NCBI GenBank assembly: GCA_023460395.1
Contig: JAEWQB010000004.1
Span: 62,001-126,000, forward strand
Length of the DNA: 64,000 bases
From: Pseudomonadota bacterium
Lineage (GTDB): Bacteria > Desulfobacterota > Desulfovibrionia > Desulfovibrionales > Desulfovibrionaceae
Reading direction: 5' to 3'
The first letter of the stretch is position 1, and the number at the start of each line of letters is the position of its first letter. Both the position numbers and the translations under genes were made by a program. The notes below the pieces were generated by a model, which was not told the DNA's origin, did no database searches, and saw only the letters and a program-made list of their open reading frames with translations. Shown piece by piece: positions 42,849 to 52,167 of the stretch.

Positions 42849-43982
42849 ATGATACCCAGCTTGCAAACAGCATCCCCGAATCCAGTCCGGCATTCCGCCT
42901 GTAAACGCGGGGGCATTCTGCCAACCGTAACGCTGGCGCTGCTCGCACTGCTCGCTCTGGCCCCACTGGGCATTTTCTCCGTTTGCCGGGCGCAATCCTT
43001 CACCCCGCAGCAACTGCGCATACTGGAAAACGCCATCACCGACACCGGCGTAACCATGGGGCAAATTCCCTCCATCTCCAAACCAGACTACCTTTCCGTA
43101 TATGATGCCGCCTTAAGTATGGAGGCGGACGAACAAGTTTTCATCGCCCGCTTCCCAAACAATATCCATATCTATCCTCAGAGAATCCTCGTATATCACG
43201 AGGTGATCAACGAAGAGGTGGATGGCACTCCGGTGAGCGTCACGTACAGCCCCCTTTCCGGTTCTCTGGTGGGGTATAAAGGGCATGTCGGGCGTTATGA
43301 CACCAACTTCGGTGTCGCGGGGGGTCTTCTGAACGCCAACTCACTGCTTTTCGACTACGCTACGGGCAGCCTCTGGCCCCAGTTGTTGGGGGTTGCCATA
43401 AAAGGCCCGCTCACCGGTGCCACGCTGGAGCGTTTTCCGTTGCTGTGGAGTACATGGAACCGCGCTTCGGAAGCCTTCCCCTCGGCTCAGGTGCTCTCGC
43501 GCACCACCGGATTTCGCCGTCAGTACGGTCGCGATCCTTACGGCGGGTATTCCAACCCGGAGTCTTACTACCACGCGCAGACCATTTCGCATCCCGTGCG
43601 CAATGTGGACAACCGGCTACCGCCCAAAGAACGCATTGTCGGCATTGAGCGGGACGAGTTGCGCTACGCGCTGGCCTATGGCGATGTGGAACGGGCAGGG
43701 GTGGTGAATTTTGCCATGGGCGTGGTTCCCATGGTGGCGATATGGGACCGTCAACTTCAGACGATACGCGTCTACGAGCGCCTGTTAGCCGGAAAAACAC
43801 TGGAATTCAACATGCGGGACGGCAAGGTGGTGGACACCGCCACCTCATCGGAATGGTCCGCTGACGGACGGGCACGTTTCGGCTCGCTCCGCGAAACGGT
43901 ACTGACTCCGGTACTCGCCGTGGATGCCATGTGGTTCAGTTGGATTGCGTTTTTTCCCGACACATTTCTGGTGGGCCATTAA
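42849..43982 (+). CDS. DUF3179 domain protein, exported
   Basis: 377 residues. A signal peptide or N-terminal membrane anchor at about residues 25-47 (TVTLALLALLALAPLGIFSVCRA) indicates export. The rest has the DUF3179 signature: RILVYHEVINEEVDGTPVSVTYSPL, GVAGGLLNANSLLFDYATGSLW and FRRQYGRDPYGGYSN. The family's function is unknown to me. An AGGAGG lies 11 bases before the ATG, a longer spacing than usual. Isolated gene, convergent with the FAD-dependent reductase gene. Confidence 0.85.
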   Translation: MIPSLQTASPNPVRHSACKRGGILPTVTLALLALLALAPLGIFSVCRAQSFTPQQLRILENAITDTGVTMGQIPSISKPDYLSVYDAALSMEADEQVFIARFPNNIHIYPQRILVYHEVINEEVDGTPVSVTYSPLSGSLVGYKGHVGRYDTNFGVAGGLLNANSLLFDYATGSLWPQLLGVAIKGPLTGATLERFPLLWSTWNRASEAFPSAQVLSRTTGFRRQYGRDPYGGYSNPESYYHAQTISHPVRNVDNRLPPKERIVGIERDELRYALAYGDVERAGVVNFAMGVVPMVAIWDRQLQTIRVYERLLAGKTLEFNMRDGKVVDTATSSEWSADGRARFGSLRETVLTPVLAVDAMWFSWIAFFPDTFLVGH

Positions 43983-44015
43983 CATCCCTCACTACGACAC
44001 GTTCTCCACCCGTTG

Positions 44016-45392
44016 TTATGAGGGGAATGTCTGCCGCTCCGCCACTCGTGAGTCAGTATCCGGCAACCGGCGGAAATGTCTGTAACTGCGCCTGCCATGG
44101 ATGACGTCCAGCAACGCGCGCCTGCCGCGCAGCACCCCCCAGCGCAACACCGGATGCAGCAGCTCGTATCGTCCGCACAGGGCAATGCACCGCTGTACCC
44201 GGCGCGATGCGGCAATTTCCGCCAGCACGTCTTCCCGTAACAGAGCGGGGTACTGCGCTATTCCCGTTCCCGCCTTTCCTTCCGTACAACTACGGGCCGC
44301 TATTTCCCCCGCCAACTCACCGGACCGCATGGCGAAAAAAATCCCTTCGCCAAACACAGACTCCACCAGCCCGCCAGCATCACCGGCAAGAAGACCGCGT
44401 CCACAGACCAGAGGAGGAAGGTAGCCGCCATACGGCAAAGGATGCCCGTGGAGTGGCTGAAGCGGCGAGTCCCGCACGCCGACCTGCTCTAAAAACCGAC
44501 GAAACAGCTTGGCAAAGCTGCGCTCTCTGGCGCGATCAAGCTTGCCCCCCAGTCCCACAACAACAAAATCGCGTTGGGGGAAAACCCAGCCGTATCCCTC
44601 TGCCAACCATCCTAAAAATATCTGCGGCTTGTCCGGTGCGTGCGGCAGATCCGCACGGGGCAGGCGCACCTCCACCGTAGCAGCCAGAGAGCGCGCCCAG
44701 CGCCTTCTATCTATAGGGAAAGCCCGTCGCACGGCGCTATTTACGCCGTCCGCGCCGATAAGAAACCGTCCTCGTGTCCGACGCCCGTCCGCCAGATGCA
44801 CCGAGCCTTCGCGTGTATCAGCCCACACAACCGAAGCCTTGGAGAATATTGCCACACCCGCCTGCCGCGCCTGTTCCAGCAGCCACGCATCAAACACAGC
44901 CCGCTCTGTGAAATGGAAAGGATACTCATAGCGGTCGCTGCACAACAGCCGGTCACCAAAAAAAACGTCGTACCGTGAAGAGGAAAACCCAATAATGCCG
45001 CAGTCACGCAAGGCGCGCTCGTCCATACCGTGCAAACGGTGCAACATGCCTATGGTCTTCCGGGAGAGTAACCCGCCGCAAAGCTTGCCCCGTGGAACGG
45101 AACAGGCTTCCAATAATGCGACGCGTGCGCCTTTTCGCGCGGCGGCCCATGCCGCAGTGGACCCAGCCGGGCCGCCCCCCACAACAAGCACATCGTATTG
45201 TTCCAGAAGCGGTTCCCCTTCTCCGGGATCGGCAGAAGCGGCAGACAATGCGGGCGCGAAGCCCTTTACGCGGGTGGCGGGAGCGGATGCAACCGCAGAC
45301 GGGAGCGACAGGGCGGACTTCCCGGAAGCAAGAGGTCCATCCCCTACGATTTCTGAAGCATTTTCGGCAGGCAGAAAGAAAGACGGTGGCAT
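44016..45392 (-). CDS. Geranylgeranyl reductase family FAD-dependent oxidoreductase
   Basis: 458 residues from the ATG at 45392 with GGGGGGA upstream. About 65 low-complexity residues precede the FAD-binding motif DVLVVGGGPAGSTAAWAAA; PRGKLCGGLLSRKT and the second motif GRGLLAGDAGGLVESVFGEGI are typical of the GGR family. Such enzymes reduce isoprenoid chains, including menaquinone side chains in some bacteria. It has no membrane span. A methyltransferase and aminotransferase gene lie upstream on the same strand, with a gap of about 230 bases. The substrate is unknown; other flavin monooxygenase-like roles are possible. Confidence 0.85.
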   Translation of the reverse strand: MPPSFFLPAENASEIVGDGPLASGKSALSLPSAVASAPATRVKGFAPALSAASADPGEGEPLLEQYDVLVVGGGPAGSTAAWAAARKGARVALLEACSVPRGKLCGGLLSRKTIGMLHRLHGMDERALRDCGIIGFSSSRYDVFFGDRLLCSDRYEYPFHFTERAVFDAWLLEQARQAGVAIFSKASVVWADTREGSVHLADGRRTRGRFLIGADGVNSAVRRAFPIDRRRWARSLAATVEVRLPRADLPHAPDKPQIFLGWLAEGYGWVFPQRDFVVVGLGGKLDRARERSFAKLFRRFLEQVGVRDSPLQPLHGHPLPYGGYLPPLVCGRGLLAGDAGGLVESVFGEGIFFAMRSGELAGEIAARSCTEGKAGTGIAQYPALLREDVLAEIAASRRVQRCIALCGRYELLHPVLRWGVLRGRRALLDVIHGRRSYRHFRRLPDTDSRVAERQTFPS

Positions 45393-45625
45393 GGCGTCCC
45401 CCCTGCTTTCCGCAGTGCGGTCCCGGCCCGGCTCTCCGCAGAGCCGCCTCCCATGCGGACGCATTTCCGGCAGTCCGCAGCCAGCACCACCTACTCTTAC
45501 TGAATATTTACGATGCGATACGTCAATAGGACGTCAAATGCAAGCTGCCGCATCAAAAAATCGCACCATCTTCGTCAATATTCCCGTAAGAACTCCCCCT
45601 AAAAATTCCCCCTGCTGCCGAAAAG

Positions 45626-46450
45626 TCAGGAAGAAAGTAAAAATAGTCCCGCTCCCCCCCCAAAGATGTGGTGATGCTCCCTTACAGAAACCCCTGCCCG
45701 CTCCAGAAACCCCTGCATACCGCCCCTGCGCATGAAAGCGCGGTAATACCGCCAATGGACCCGCCCTGCCAACCGCTCCGGTATCATCATGCACCATTGC
45801 CCCGGCAATTCCATATTCCGCTCCGCCATGGTGTAGTCCACCGCGCAACAAAGGGGAGCCACCCGCAGGGTTTCCGCTAACATTGCCTGCGCCACAGGCT
45901 CCGGTTTTTCATGCAGGGCAAAGCACAGCAGCCCAATATCAAACGTATGTTCCGCAAAAGGAAGACGTGCCCCGTCTGCCTGCACCAATATCGCGTCCGC
46001 CGAACTCCCCACTGCTGGCCCGGCGGGCGTTGCCACCTGCCCCGCTCTGCTCCACTGCGCCAGCATGGTGGAGGAGCGGTCCACTCCCACATAGGCCATA
46101 CGGAATGATTCTGTGCAAAAATGCCGCTGGCGTGCGGTGCCGCAGCACACGTCCACCACCCGATGCGCCCCGGCGGCGCAACATGTAGCGGCAATGGTCC
46201 GGCGCAGCCCGTCTAGCAGCGGGTTGAGCACCCGGTCATAGTACGGGGCAATGCGACGATATTCGTCTTCTGCGGCACCGTGAACAATTCCCCGCACAGC
46301 TTCCGGCGGATCATCCGCGTGGGCAAAGGCCCAAGTCCCCTGCCCTTCTGACTCGACCTTCACAGCACTACCGGCATACGGCGGGAAAACGGGGAGAGTG
46401 GCCCTGCCGGGGCAAACTCCCCGCAAGCGCAGTCTAACCATGGCGTTCAC
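45626..46450 (-). CDS. Class I SAM-dependent methyltransferase
   Basis: 274 residues. Motif I reads VVDVCCGTARQRHF, motif II is near the VQADGARLPFAEHTFDIGLLCFALHE segment, which resembles UbiE/COQ5-type enzymes. The first 65 residues are not conserved in appearance, so translation might begin further in; the annotated ATG forms an ATGA overlap with the aminotransferase stop, which favours it. The substrate is unknown. It is tempting to link it to quinone or lipid modification with the GGR-family gene downstream, but the chemistry is not shown. Confidence 0.82.
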   Translation of the reverse strand: MNAMVRLRLRGVCPGRATLPVFPPYAGSAVKVESEGQGTWAFAHADDPPEAVRGIVHGAAEDEYRRIAPYYDRVLNPLLDGLRRTIAATCCAAGAHRVVDVCCGTARQRHFCTESFRMAYVGVDRSSTMLAQWSRAGQVATPAGPAVGSSADAILVQADGARLPFAEHTFDIGLLCFALHEKPEPVAQAMLAETLRVAPLCCAVDYTMAERNMELPGQWCMMIPERLAGRVHWRYYRAFMRRGGMQGFLERAGVSVREHHHIFGGGAGLFLLSS

Positions 46451-47610
46451 GCGCCGAAGCGTTCCCGCACAAACCGCTCAAGACGATTCATGCCTTCATT
46501 GATGTTTTCCAGCGAGTTGGCGTAGGAAAAGCGGATGTACCCTTCCGCACCCGGACCAAAATCGATACCGGGGGTGACACCTACATGAGCGTTTTCCAAA
46601 ATATCAAAGGCAAACGCATAGGAATCCATGCTCCAATGACGCGCGTTGCCCAGAACGTAAAATGCTCCTGTAGGCTCCACAGTGATGCCAAACCCAATCT
46701 CCCGCAACCGACGAATCATAAACAAGCGCCGTTCATTATAAATGAGCTTCATCTTCGCCACTTCGCGTTCGCAGTCCCGCAAGGCTGCAATGCCCGCGCA
46801 CTGAGAAACCGCGTTCGGGGAAATGAAAAAATTCTGGCACAGCTTGTTCAGGGTGCGCATGCACGATTCCGGCGCAATGAGATAGCCTAGGCGCAGCCCC
46901 GTCATGGCGTACAACTTGGAAAAACCGTTGAACACAAAGGCGTTGTCGGTAAATTCAAGAATGGAATGCTCTTCCCCCTCGTAGACCAGCCCGTGGTATA
47001 TTTCATCAGAAATGACGGGAACGCCAAGTTCCGCGATATCGCGCATACGGTCCGCCGAAAGCAAATTCCCCGTGGGGTTGGAGGGCGAGTTGATAAACAC
47101 CGCGCGGGTGCGGTCCGTCATTTTTTCACGGATAGCCTCAGTCCGGTACTGGAAGCCATCCTCCTCGCGCACGGGCACGGTGACAGGCACGCCTCCGCTG
47201 AAGGTAATAAAGCTGGGATAGCAGGCATAGTATGGGTCCGGCAGGATGACTTCATCACCGGACTCCAGTAACGCGCCGAATAAAAGCGACATGGCGGGCG
47301 AGGTGCCATTGGTTACCACAATACGTTCCGGGGAAATATCCACCCCATACCGCGTGTGGTAATCCTCCGCGATAGCCTCCCGCAATGCGGGAGTTCCCAT
47401 GGAATGTGTGTAATGCGTGCAGCCATCATACATGGCCTTGCACACCGCGTCGCGCACGGGCAGGGGAACATCAAAGTCCGGTTCTCCCACTTCCAAATGG
47501 ATAACGTGCGTGCCCGTCCGCTCCATGGCTACTGCGCGTTCCAATACATCCATCACATAAAACGGTTTAATATTCCGAGTCCGCTCCGTCTCCAGACTAG
47601 CCAATACCAT
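46447..47610 (-). CDS. Class I/II aminotransferase (aspartate aminotransferase-like)
   Basis: 387 residues. PLP fold type I features: VGEPDFDVPLPVRDA near residue 41, the cofactor region NGTSPAMSLLFGAL, the INSPSNPTGN motif, SDEIYHGLVYEG and the PLP Lys in FNGFSKLYAMTGLRLGY. The substrate may be aspartate, alanine or an aromatic amino acid; sequence alone does not settle it. It is the first gene of a coupled pair (ATGA) with the methyltransferase and diverges from the adenylate cyclase gene. Confidence 0.9.
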   Translation of the reverse strand: MVLASLETERTRNIKPFYVMDVLERAVAMERTGTHVIHLEVGEPDFDVPLPVRDAVCKAMYDGCTHYTHSMGTPALREAIAEDYHTRYGVDISPERIVVTNGTSPAMSLLFGALLESGDEVILPDPYYACYPSFITFSGGVPVTVPVREEDGFQYRTEAIREKMTDRTRAVFINSPSNPTGNLLSADRMRDIAELGVPVISDEIYHGLVYEGEEHSILEFTDNAFVFNGFSKLYAMTGLRLGYLIAPESCMRTLNKLCQNFFISPNAVSQCAGIAALRDCEREVAKMKLIYNERRLFMIRRLREIGFGITVEPTGAFYVLGNARHWSMDSYAFAFDILENAHVGVTPGIDFGPGAEGYIRFSYANSLENINEGMNRLERFVRERFGA

Positions 47611-47952
47611 GCTCGCCTCCTCTCAAACCTCTCTGCGCCTCTGTACACACCCGTGGCAGCACGGGACCAGCCCCATCCCGTATACCAAAAGGAGACGACT
47701 GACCAGACGCAACAAGACGAGCAGAGCACCCCTGCGGGTTCCGCGCCTCTTCCCGTTCCGTCCGGTAAGGCCACGCCGAGCTTCTGCTCCTTCCGCGTAA
47801 GCCCATATCAAACCAAGCTTCCTTTCCGCGTATGCCTATGGTAGATTCTGTCCTGTAACCATTCCCGCCAGAGGGGAAAACGGCAAGCATTACGCCATAC
47901 CGCGCCGTGCGCGGCAGTATTTCATTCCGCCCACGGGCAGCCATACCTTCAA
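47611..47952. other. Divergent intergenic region without a supported gene
   Basis: About 340 bases between the aminotransferase and adenylate cyclase starts. Open frames here are arginine- or proline-rich shadows. Promoters of both transcripts are expected, but I could not assign a clear -35/-10 pair. Confidence 0.55.
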
Positions 47953-50900
47953 ATGACCGGCATGCAGCATAACGACGCTTCCTACGAATCTTTGCTCTCG
48001 CAATTGCGGCGCACACAGGACGTTCTCGCCGCCGGACCGGCATATGTGGCTCCCCTTCTGGAAAAAGCCGCATCCATGGCCCGTTCCCACGAGGCGGAGC
48101 ACGGTCGTTCCCCGGCGGAAGCTGTGCCCATGGCACTCGCTGTTCGCGCCATTGCCCGGCAGGATACCAACGGAACACTGCTGGGGCTGTGTCTGCACTT
48201 CTGGCTTTCCATGCCTGCCTGCTGCTGGAGCTTTGCCGTACGGCAGATTGCCACCAGCCAGCTCCCTTTCAGCGTGTGCGAGGCCGTGCTTGCCGCCTTA
48301 CCCACCTCCGACCGGCTACTGCTTGTACACGAAGCGCTCCGCGCAGGTCTTTCGGAAACCGCCTTCAGCAAATGGTGCCGCAGCCAAATACAGCAGCACG
48401 GCAAATACGCCATTGACGATTTATTGGACCTCATGGAGCGCCTCTACAACGCCAAACGGGTATTGAATATGCCCATGGCGGAGCAGTTTGCCGCACAGGA
48501 CGTGCCTGCCCGCTGCCTTGCCATAGCCGCATCGGCCTCCGGCAACCGTGCGGAACAAGCTGCCATGGGATTGTGCGTACTGGAGCGGGCGCCTTCAACT
48601 CCGTTGCTGGAACAAAGTGTCACGGCGTCCCCGGCCTTTATCGCTCTGCTGTTGCAGGCTCTGCGTGCCGATCCGCCCTCATCGCCGTCCACAGGTCTGG
48701 TCCGCGTTCTCGCTCAACTGGCTTTGCATGCCAGTCAGGAGGTACGGCGAAACTCCGTGCATACCATGGCTGCGCTTGCCATTCCCAATCTCCCCAAAAT
48801 TTGTTTGCTGGTCCTGCGGCGATTCCCGGAAGAGCGTAATTGGTTTTATCCCGCCCTGTTCCATCTTACCCCAGATCGCTGCGCGGCGTTTTTCACCTCA
48901 TTGCCACCCCGGTTGCGACAGGACGCCGCCGCCTACCTGCTGCACTTGCTCATGACCGCTGCCCCAGATCTGACACTGCACACACTTGCCGATGCAGGCT
49001 CTCTTATTCAGGCATTGCCCGATGCCGGGCAGGCCGCTGTGCGCGATTTCATGCGGCAGCACCGCGACACCCGGTGGCTTTCGCCTCCCGCGGCGTTCAC
49101 CGGACAGGGCATCCCGCAGACCGGGGATCAGTTCCAGACACAGAGCGCCCATGGTACCGGACTGTTTTCCCGCAAAAAATCCACACCGGAGGAGCGCACC
49201 GCGCAAGCTCTGACGCGCACCGAACGCACCATCCGGCTGGACGCGCAGCATGCCCAGTTGGAAAATATGGAAGTGATCTCGCGCGAATTCACCGACAGTA
49301 CATTCGCCCATTCCGTGCTTTCCCGCTCCGCTTTTGAAGACTGCCTGTTCCGCCGCACCGCCTTCTCGAAAACAACGCTGAATGAAACGCGTTTCGTGCG
49401 CTGCACGTTTGAAGACTGCGACCTTTCAGGCTGCATCATGACCGCATCCAGTCTGGAAGAATGTGTCCTGCGCCAATGCGATATTTCCGGGGCCGACATA
49501 GCGAACACGGGCTTTTCCGAACTTTCCGCCTCGCAAAGCCTCTTTTGCCGCGCCGTTATTACCGCCTGCACATTCAACGAGTGTCTTTTTGAAGAATGCT
49601 CACTGCGGGAGACGGCGTTTTCCGGTACGCAGTTGTTGGCTACGCACTGCCAGATTGTGGACGTAACCGACGCGGATTTTTTCAGCAGCACGCTGCGCGG
49701 ATGCACTTTTCAGGAAAGCTCGTTCATCCACACCCGGTTTGAACGCAGCAGAACAGAACACTCTTTTTCCGAAGCCGGAAACTACTACCAGTGCGTATTC
49801 CGCCAAACAATCAGCGACGAGGCGCATCTGCTCGCCGCTGCGGAAGAGCAGCGCTTTCGGGAACTGGCAGACCACGCCGTTGGGCTTTCTCCGGCAGCGG
49901 TCCCCGCGTGGTGCCATTCCGCGCAGTCATTGGCTGAACACGTGGTTCTCCGCGTACTGGCCTTCCGTTCCGCCATCCGCCTGCGCGCCCGTTTTTTGCG
50001 GCTAAACGCAAAACGGATCGGGCTTGCGAACCGGACTCTGGAAAAAGGCGGAAAAGATTTTTTCACCCTGCTGCCGCTTCTCATCCATACCCGGTTATTT
50101 GAGGACCGCTATCTGCCCGATGCACGGGATGCGCAGTGGCCCGTCTGCGCCATTACGGGCTACACCCCCACACTGGCAGCGATGCGCCTTGCCCGTGAAT
50201 ACTTTGGGGACACCCTTGCCGTGCCCTCTCCAGATATGTTCCCCCCTGCGCAAATTACGGCGGACGCCCTCTACACCATGGGAAGTGTAGGCTCTATCGC
50301 CATGACGGCGGATTCAGATATCGACTACTGGCTCAGCCTGACGCCGGAAACCGCCACACCGGAAAGAATCGCGGCACTCTCTGAAAAGCTAACCCACATT
50401 TCTCGCTGGGCTGAGGAACACTTCGGTCTGGAAACCACGTTCTTTGTCATGAACCGCGATTCCATTATCAAAAACGACTTCGGTTCCGCAGGCGGAGAAA
50501 GCTCCGGCACTGCGCAAGCTCTTCTACTCAAAGAAGAATTCTACCGCACGGCACTAAAAGTATGCGGACGGGATCTCGCATGGTGGGTGCTGCCCGAAAC
50601 CCCATGCCTGCCAGCGCAACAGTGCTCTTCGCAATCCGAAGAAACAACGCACGCCGCACACATGGCGGCACTACGGCGGCTCCCCTTCCATCTGGGCGCG
50701 GAGTTTGTGGATTTCGGTCCCGTGTTAGCCATTCCACCCGACGAATATTTCGGGGCGGCCCTCTGGCAGATGGTCAAGGCCCTCAAGATGCCGTTCAAAT
50801 CCGTTATGAAGCTAGGACTGCTGGAAGCGTACCTCACAGCGGAAAAGCCGCTTTTGCTCTGCGAAACCATTAAACAAAGTGTTACCGCCGGCAAGCGCTC

Positions 50901-51891
50901 CCTGCTGCGGACAGACCCGTATATCACCCTCATGCGCACGCTGCGGGAACACTACCGCGCCTGTGGCAATGAAGACGCCGCAGCCCTGCTGCAAACAGCG
51001 TTTTTAGCCAAGCTGCACGCCACCCACGCCGGACAGGCCGACCCGCTTGTAGCCGCGCTGCGGGCACGGGCAGTGCAGGAGCTTTACGGACAGGCGGCCT
51101 TGCAGGAACGGCAGGATTTCGCCAGCGCCAAACTGCTGGGGGACAAACTAAGAAGCTTTTTTCTGCACTCCTACACAACATTGCGTGAACAATTGGAGGG
51201 CAAGCGCGTCAATGCCCGCATCTCCCCGGAAGATATGACCAAACTGGGCCGGACCATCTTTGCCGCCTTTGCCCCGCGCAAGGACAAAGTAGAGCGCATG
51301 CCCTTTGTGAACAGCATGGGGCGGACCATCAAAGACGTGCTCTTTCGCAAAGACCCCGCTCGCAACGTCCAGAAAGGCTGGGTCGCCATGGGACTTCCCA
51401 GAGGCAATGCCGCCCGGCGCGACGCCTTTGTGGAAATAAAAACAGACGGCGACCCGACCCGCCTCATGGCATGGCTGGTGGTCAACGGCATATATCACCC
51501 GGATATGCATGTGGAAGTGGATGTAACCATGGCCCCCATTGCCGCACAGGACGTTGTTTCCCTGCTGCGGGGGCTGCACACGTTTTTTCCGCCCGCCGTG
51601 CTTGCGACGGACGAAGAAGAAACCCTACACCCAGAAATGGTGGTTCGCGCATATTGCGTGCTCAACTTTGCGCTCCCCCGCGACACCGCGTTTTTCGCGC
51701 AGGTTACCGTGGTTTATCTGACCAATTGGGGCGAATTGTTCTGCACCCCCATGGCAGTGGAGCACGCTCAGTTCAGCGCTGCCCCCCGGCGTTTTCTTGC
51801 CGATGCGCTGCCTTTTCCTCTCTCTGCCGACGCACCAGTAGTAACGCTGGCTCCCTATAAATCCAGAATCCCGCGTCTGGCACTGGTCTAA
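47953..51891 (+). CDS. Class I adenylate cyclase with HEAT-like and pentapeptide-repeat regions
   Basis: 1312 residues, far longer than E. coli CyaA (about 848). Residues 1-380 are helical and HEAT-like. Residues about 437-615 form a pentapeptide-repeat region with many A/F-C/S-x-F/L units (FEDCLFRRTAF, FVRCTFEDCDLSGC, FEECSLRETAF), predicted to be a quadrilateral beta helix. The catalytic part follows: LYTMGSVGSIAM and DSDIDYW (Asp789, Asp791) match the class I cyclase active site (GS-x10-SDxDxW), and GSAGGESSGTAQ and LKEEFYRTAL match downstream motifs. It should make cAMP from ATP in the cytoplasm. No strong ribosome site was seen; a second ATG lies three codons in. No glucose-type phosphoregulation domain of CyaA is obvious. 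Confidence 0.88.
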   Translation: MTGMQHNDASYESLLSQLRRTQDVLAAGPAYVAPLLEKAASMARSHEAEHGRSPAEAVPMALAVRAIARQDTNGTLLGLCLHFWLSMPACCWSFAVRQIATSQLPFSVCEAVLAALPTSDRLLLVHEALRAGLSETAFSKWCRSQIQQHGKYAIDDLLDLMERLYNAKRVLNMPMAEQFAAQDVPARCLAIAASASGNRAEQAAMGLCVLERAPSTPLLEQSVTASPAFIALLLQALRADPPSSPSTGLVRVLAQLALHASQEVRRNSVHTMAALAIPNLPKICLLVLRRFPEERNWFYPALFHLTPDRCAAFFTSLPPRLRQDAAAYLLHLLMTAAPDLTLHTLADAGSLIQALPDAGQAAVRDFMRQHRDTRWLSPPAAFTGQGIPQTGDQFQTQSAHGTGLFSRKKSTPEERTAQALTRTERTIRLDAQHAQLENMEVISREFTDSTFAHSVLSRSAFEDCLFRRTAFSKTTLNETRFVRCTFEDCDLSGCIMTASSLEECVLRQCDISGADIANTGFSELSASQSLFCRAVITACTFNECLFEECSLRETAFSGTQLLATHCQIVDVTDADFFSSTLRGCTFQESSFIHTRFERSRTEHSFSEAGNYYQCVFRQTISDEAHLLAAAEEQRFRELADHAVGLSPAAVPAWCHSAQSLAEHVVLRVLAFRSAIRLRARFLRLNAKRIGLANRTLEKGGKDFFTLLPLLIHTRLFEDRYLPDARDAQWPVCAITGYTPTLAAMRLAREYFGDTLAVPSPDMFPPAQITADALYTMGSVGSIAMTADSDIDYWLSLTPETATPERIAALSEKLTHISRWAEEHFGLETTFFVMNRDSIIKNDFGSAGGESSGTAQALLLKEEFYRTALKVCGRDLAWWVLPETPCLPAQQCSSQSEETTHAAHMAALRRLPFHLGAEFVDFGPVLAIPPDEYFGAALWQMVKALKMPFKSVMKLGLLEAYLTAEKPLLLCETIKQSVTAGKRSLLRTDPYITLMRTLREHYRACGNEDAAALLQTAFLAKLHATHAGQADPLVAALRARAVQELYGQAALQERQDFASAKLLGDKLRSFFLHSYTTLREQLEGKRVNARISPEDMTKLGRTIFAAFAPRKDKVERMPFVNSMGRTIKDVLFRKDPARNVQKGWVAMGLPRGNAARRDAFVEIKTDGDPTRLMAWLVVNGIYHPDMHVEVDVTMAPIAAQDVVSLLRGLHTFFPPAVLATDEEETLHPEMVVRAYCVLNFALPRDTAFFAQVTVVYLTNWGELFCTPMAVEHAQFSAAPRRFLADALPFPLSADAPVVTLAPYKSRIPRLALV

Positions 51892-51940
51892 TCAACAGCC
51901 CGCATTTTCCGGGGCTACCCCCACAGCGGACTTTCCCAGT

Positions 51941-52035
51941 AGTCATGCGTTTCTGATAAACCCAGCGCGGCATACAGAAAGTAAAAGAATACGGACACGT
52001 AACTCCCCACTGGCCCGGAGTCACGCGTTTCTGAT
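51941..52035. repeat. 17-bp near-identical direct repeat
   Basis: AGTCATGCGTTTCTGAT at 51941-51957 and AGTCACGCGTTTCTGAT at 52019-52035 differ at one base and lie 78 bases apart in the 276-base gap after the cyclase. Function unknown; no gene was identified in the gap. Confidence 0.6.
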
Positions 52036-52167
52036 CCCCTCGCTCATATACGCGGGTCTGAAACATCGTCATGCAAATCACACCGGCAACGTGCGGGCAT
52101 AAATCCGCAGACAGTGCCGCACTGCGGATACCGCGCCCTTCCACACGGCCCGGAACAGGCGTCTCCG

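Noticed and set aside
51773..52144. A 123-residue minus-strand frame over the end of the cyclase gene
   Set aside because: It overlaps the conserved cyclase gene on the other strand and has no family features; the direct repeat accounts for its internal similarity.
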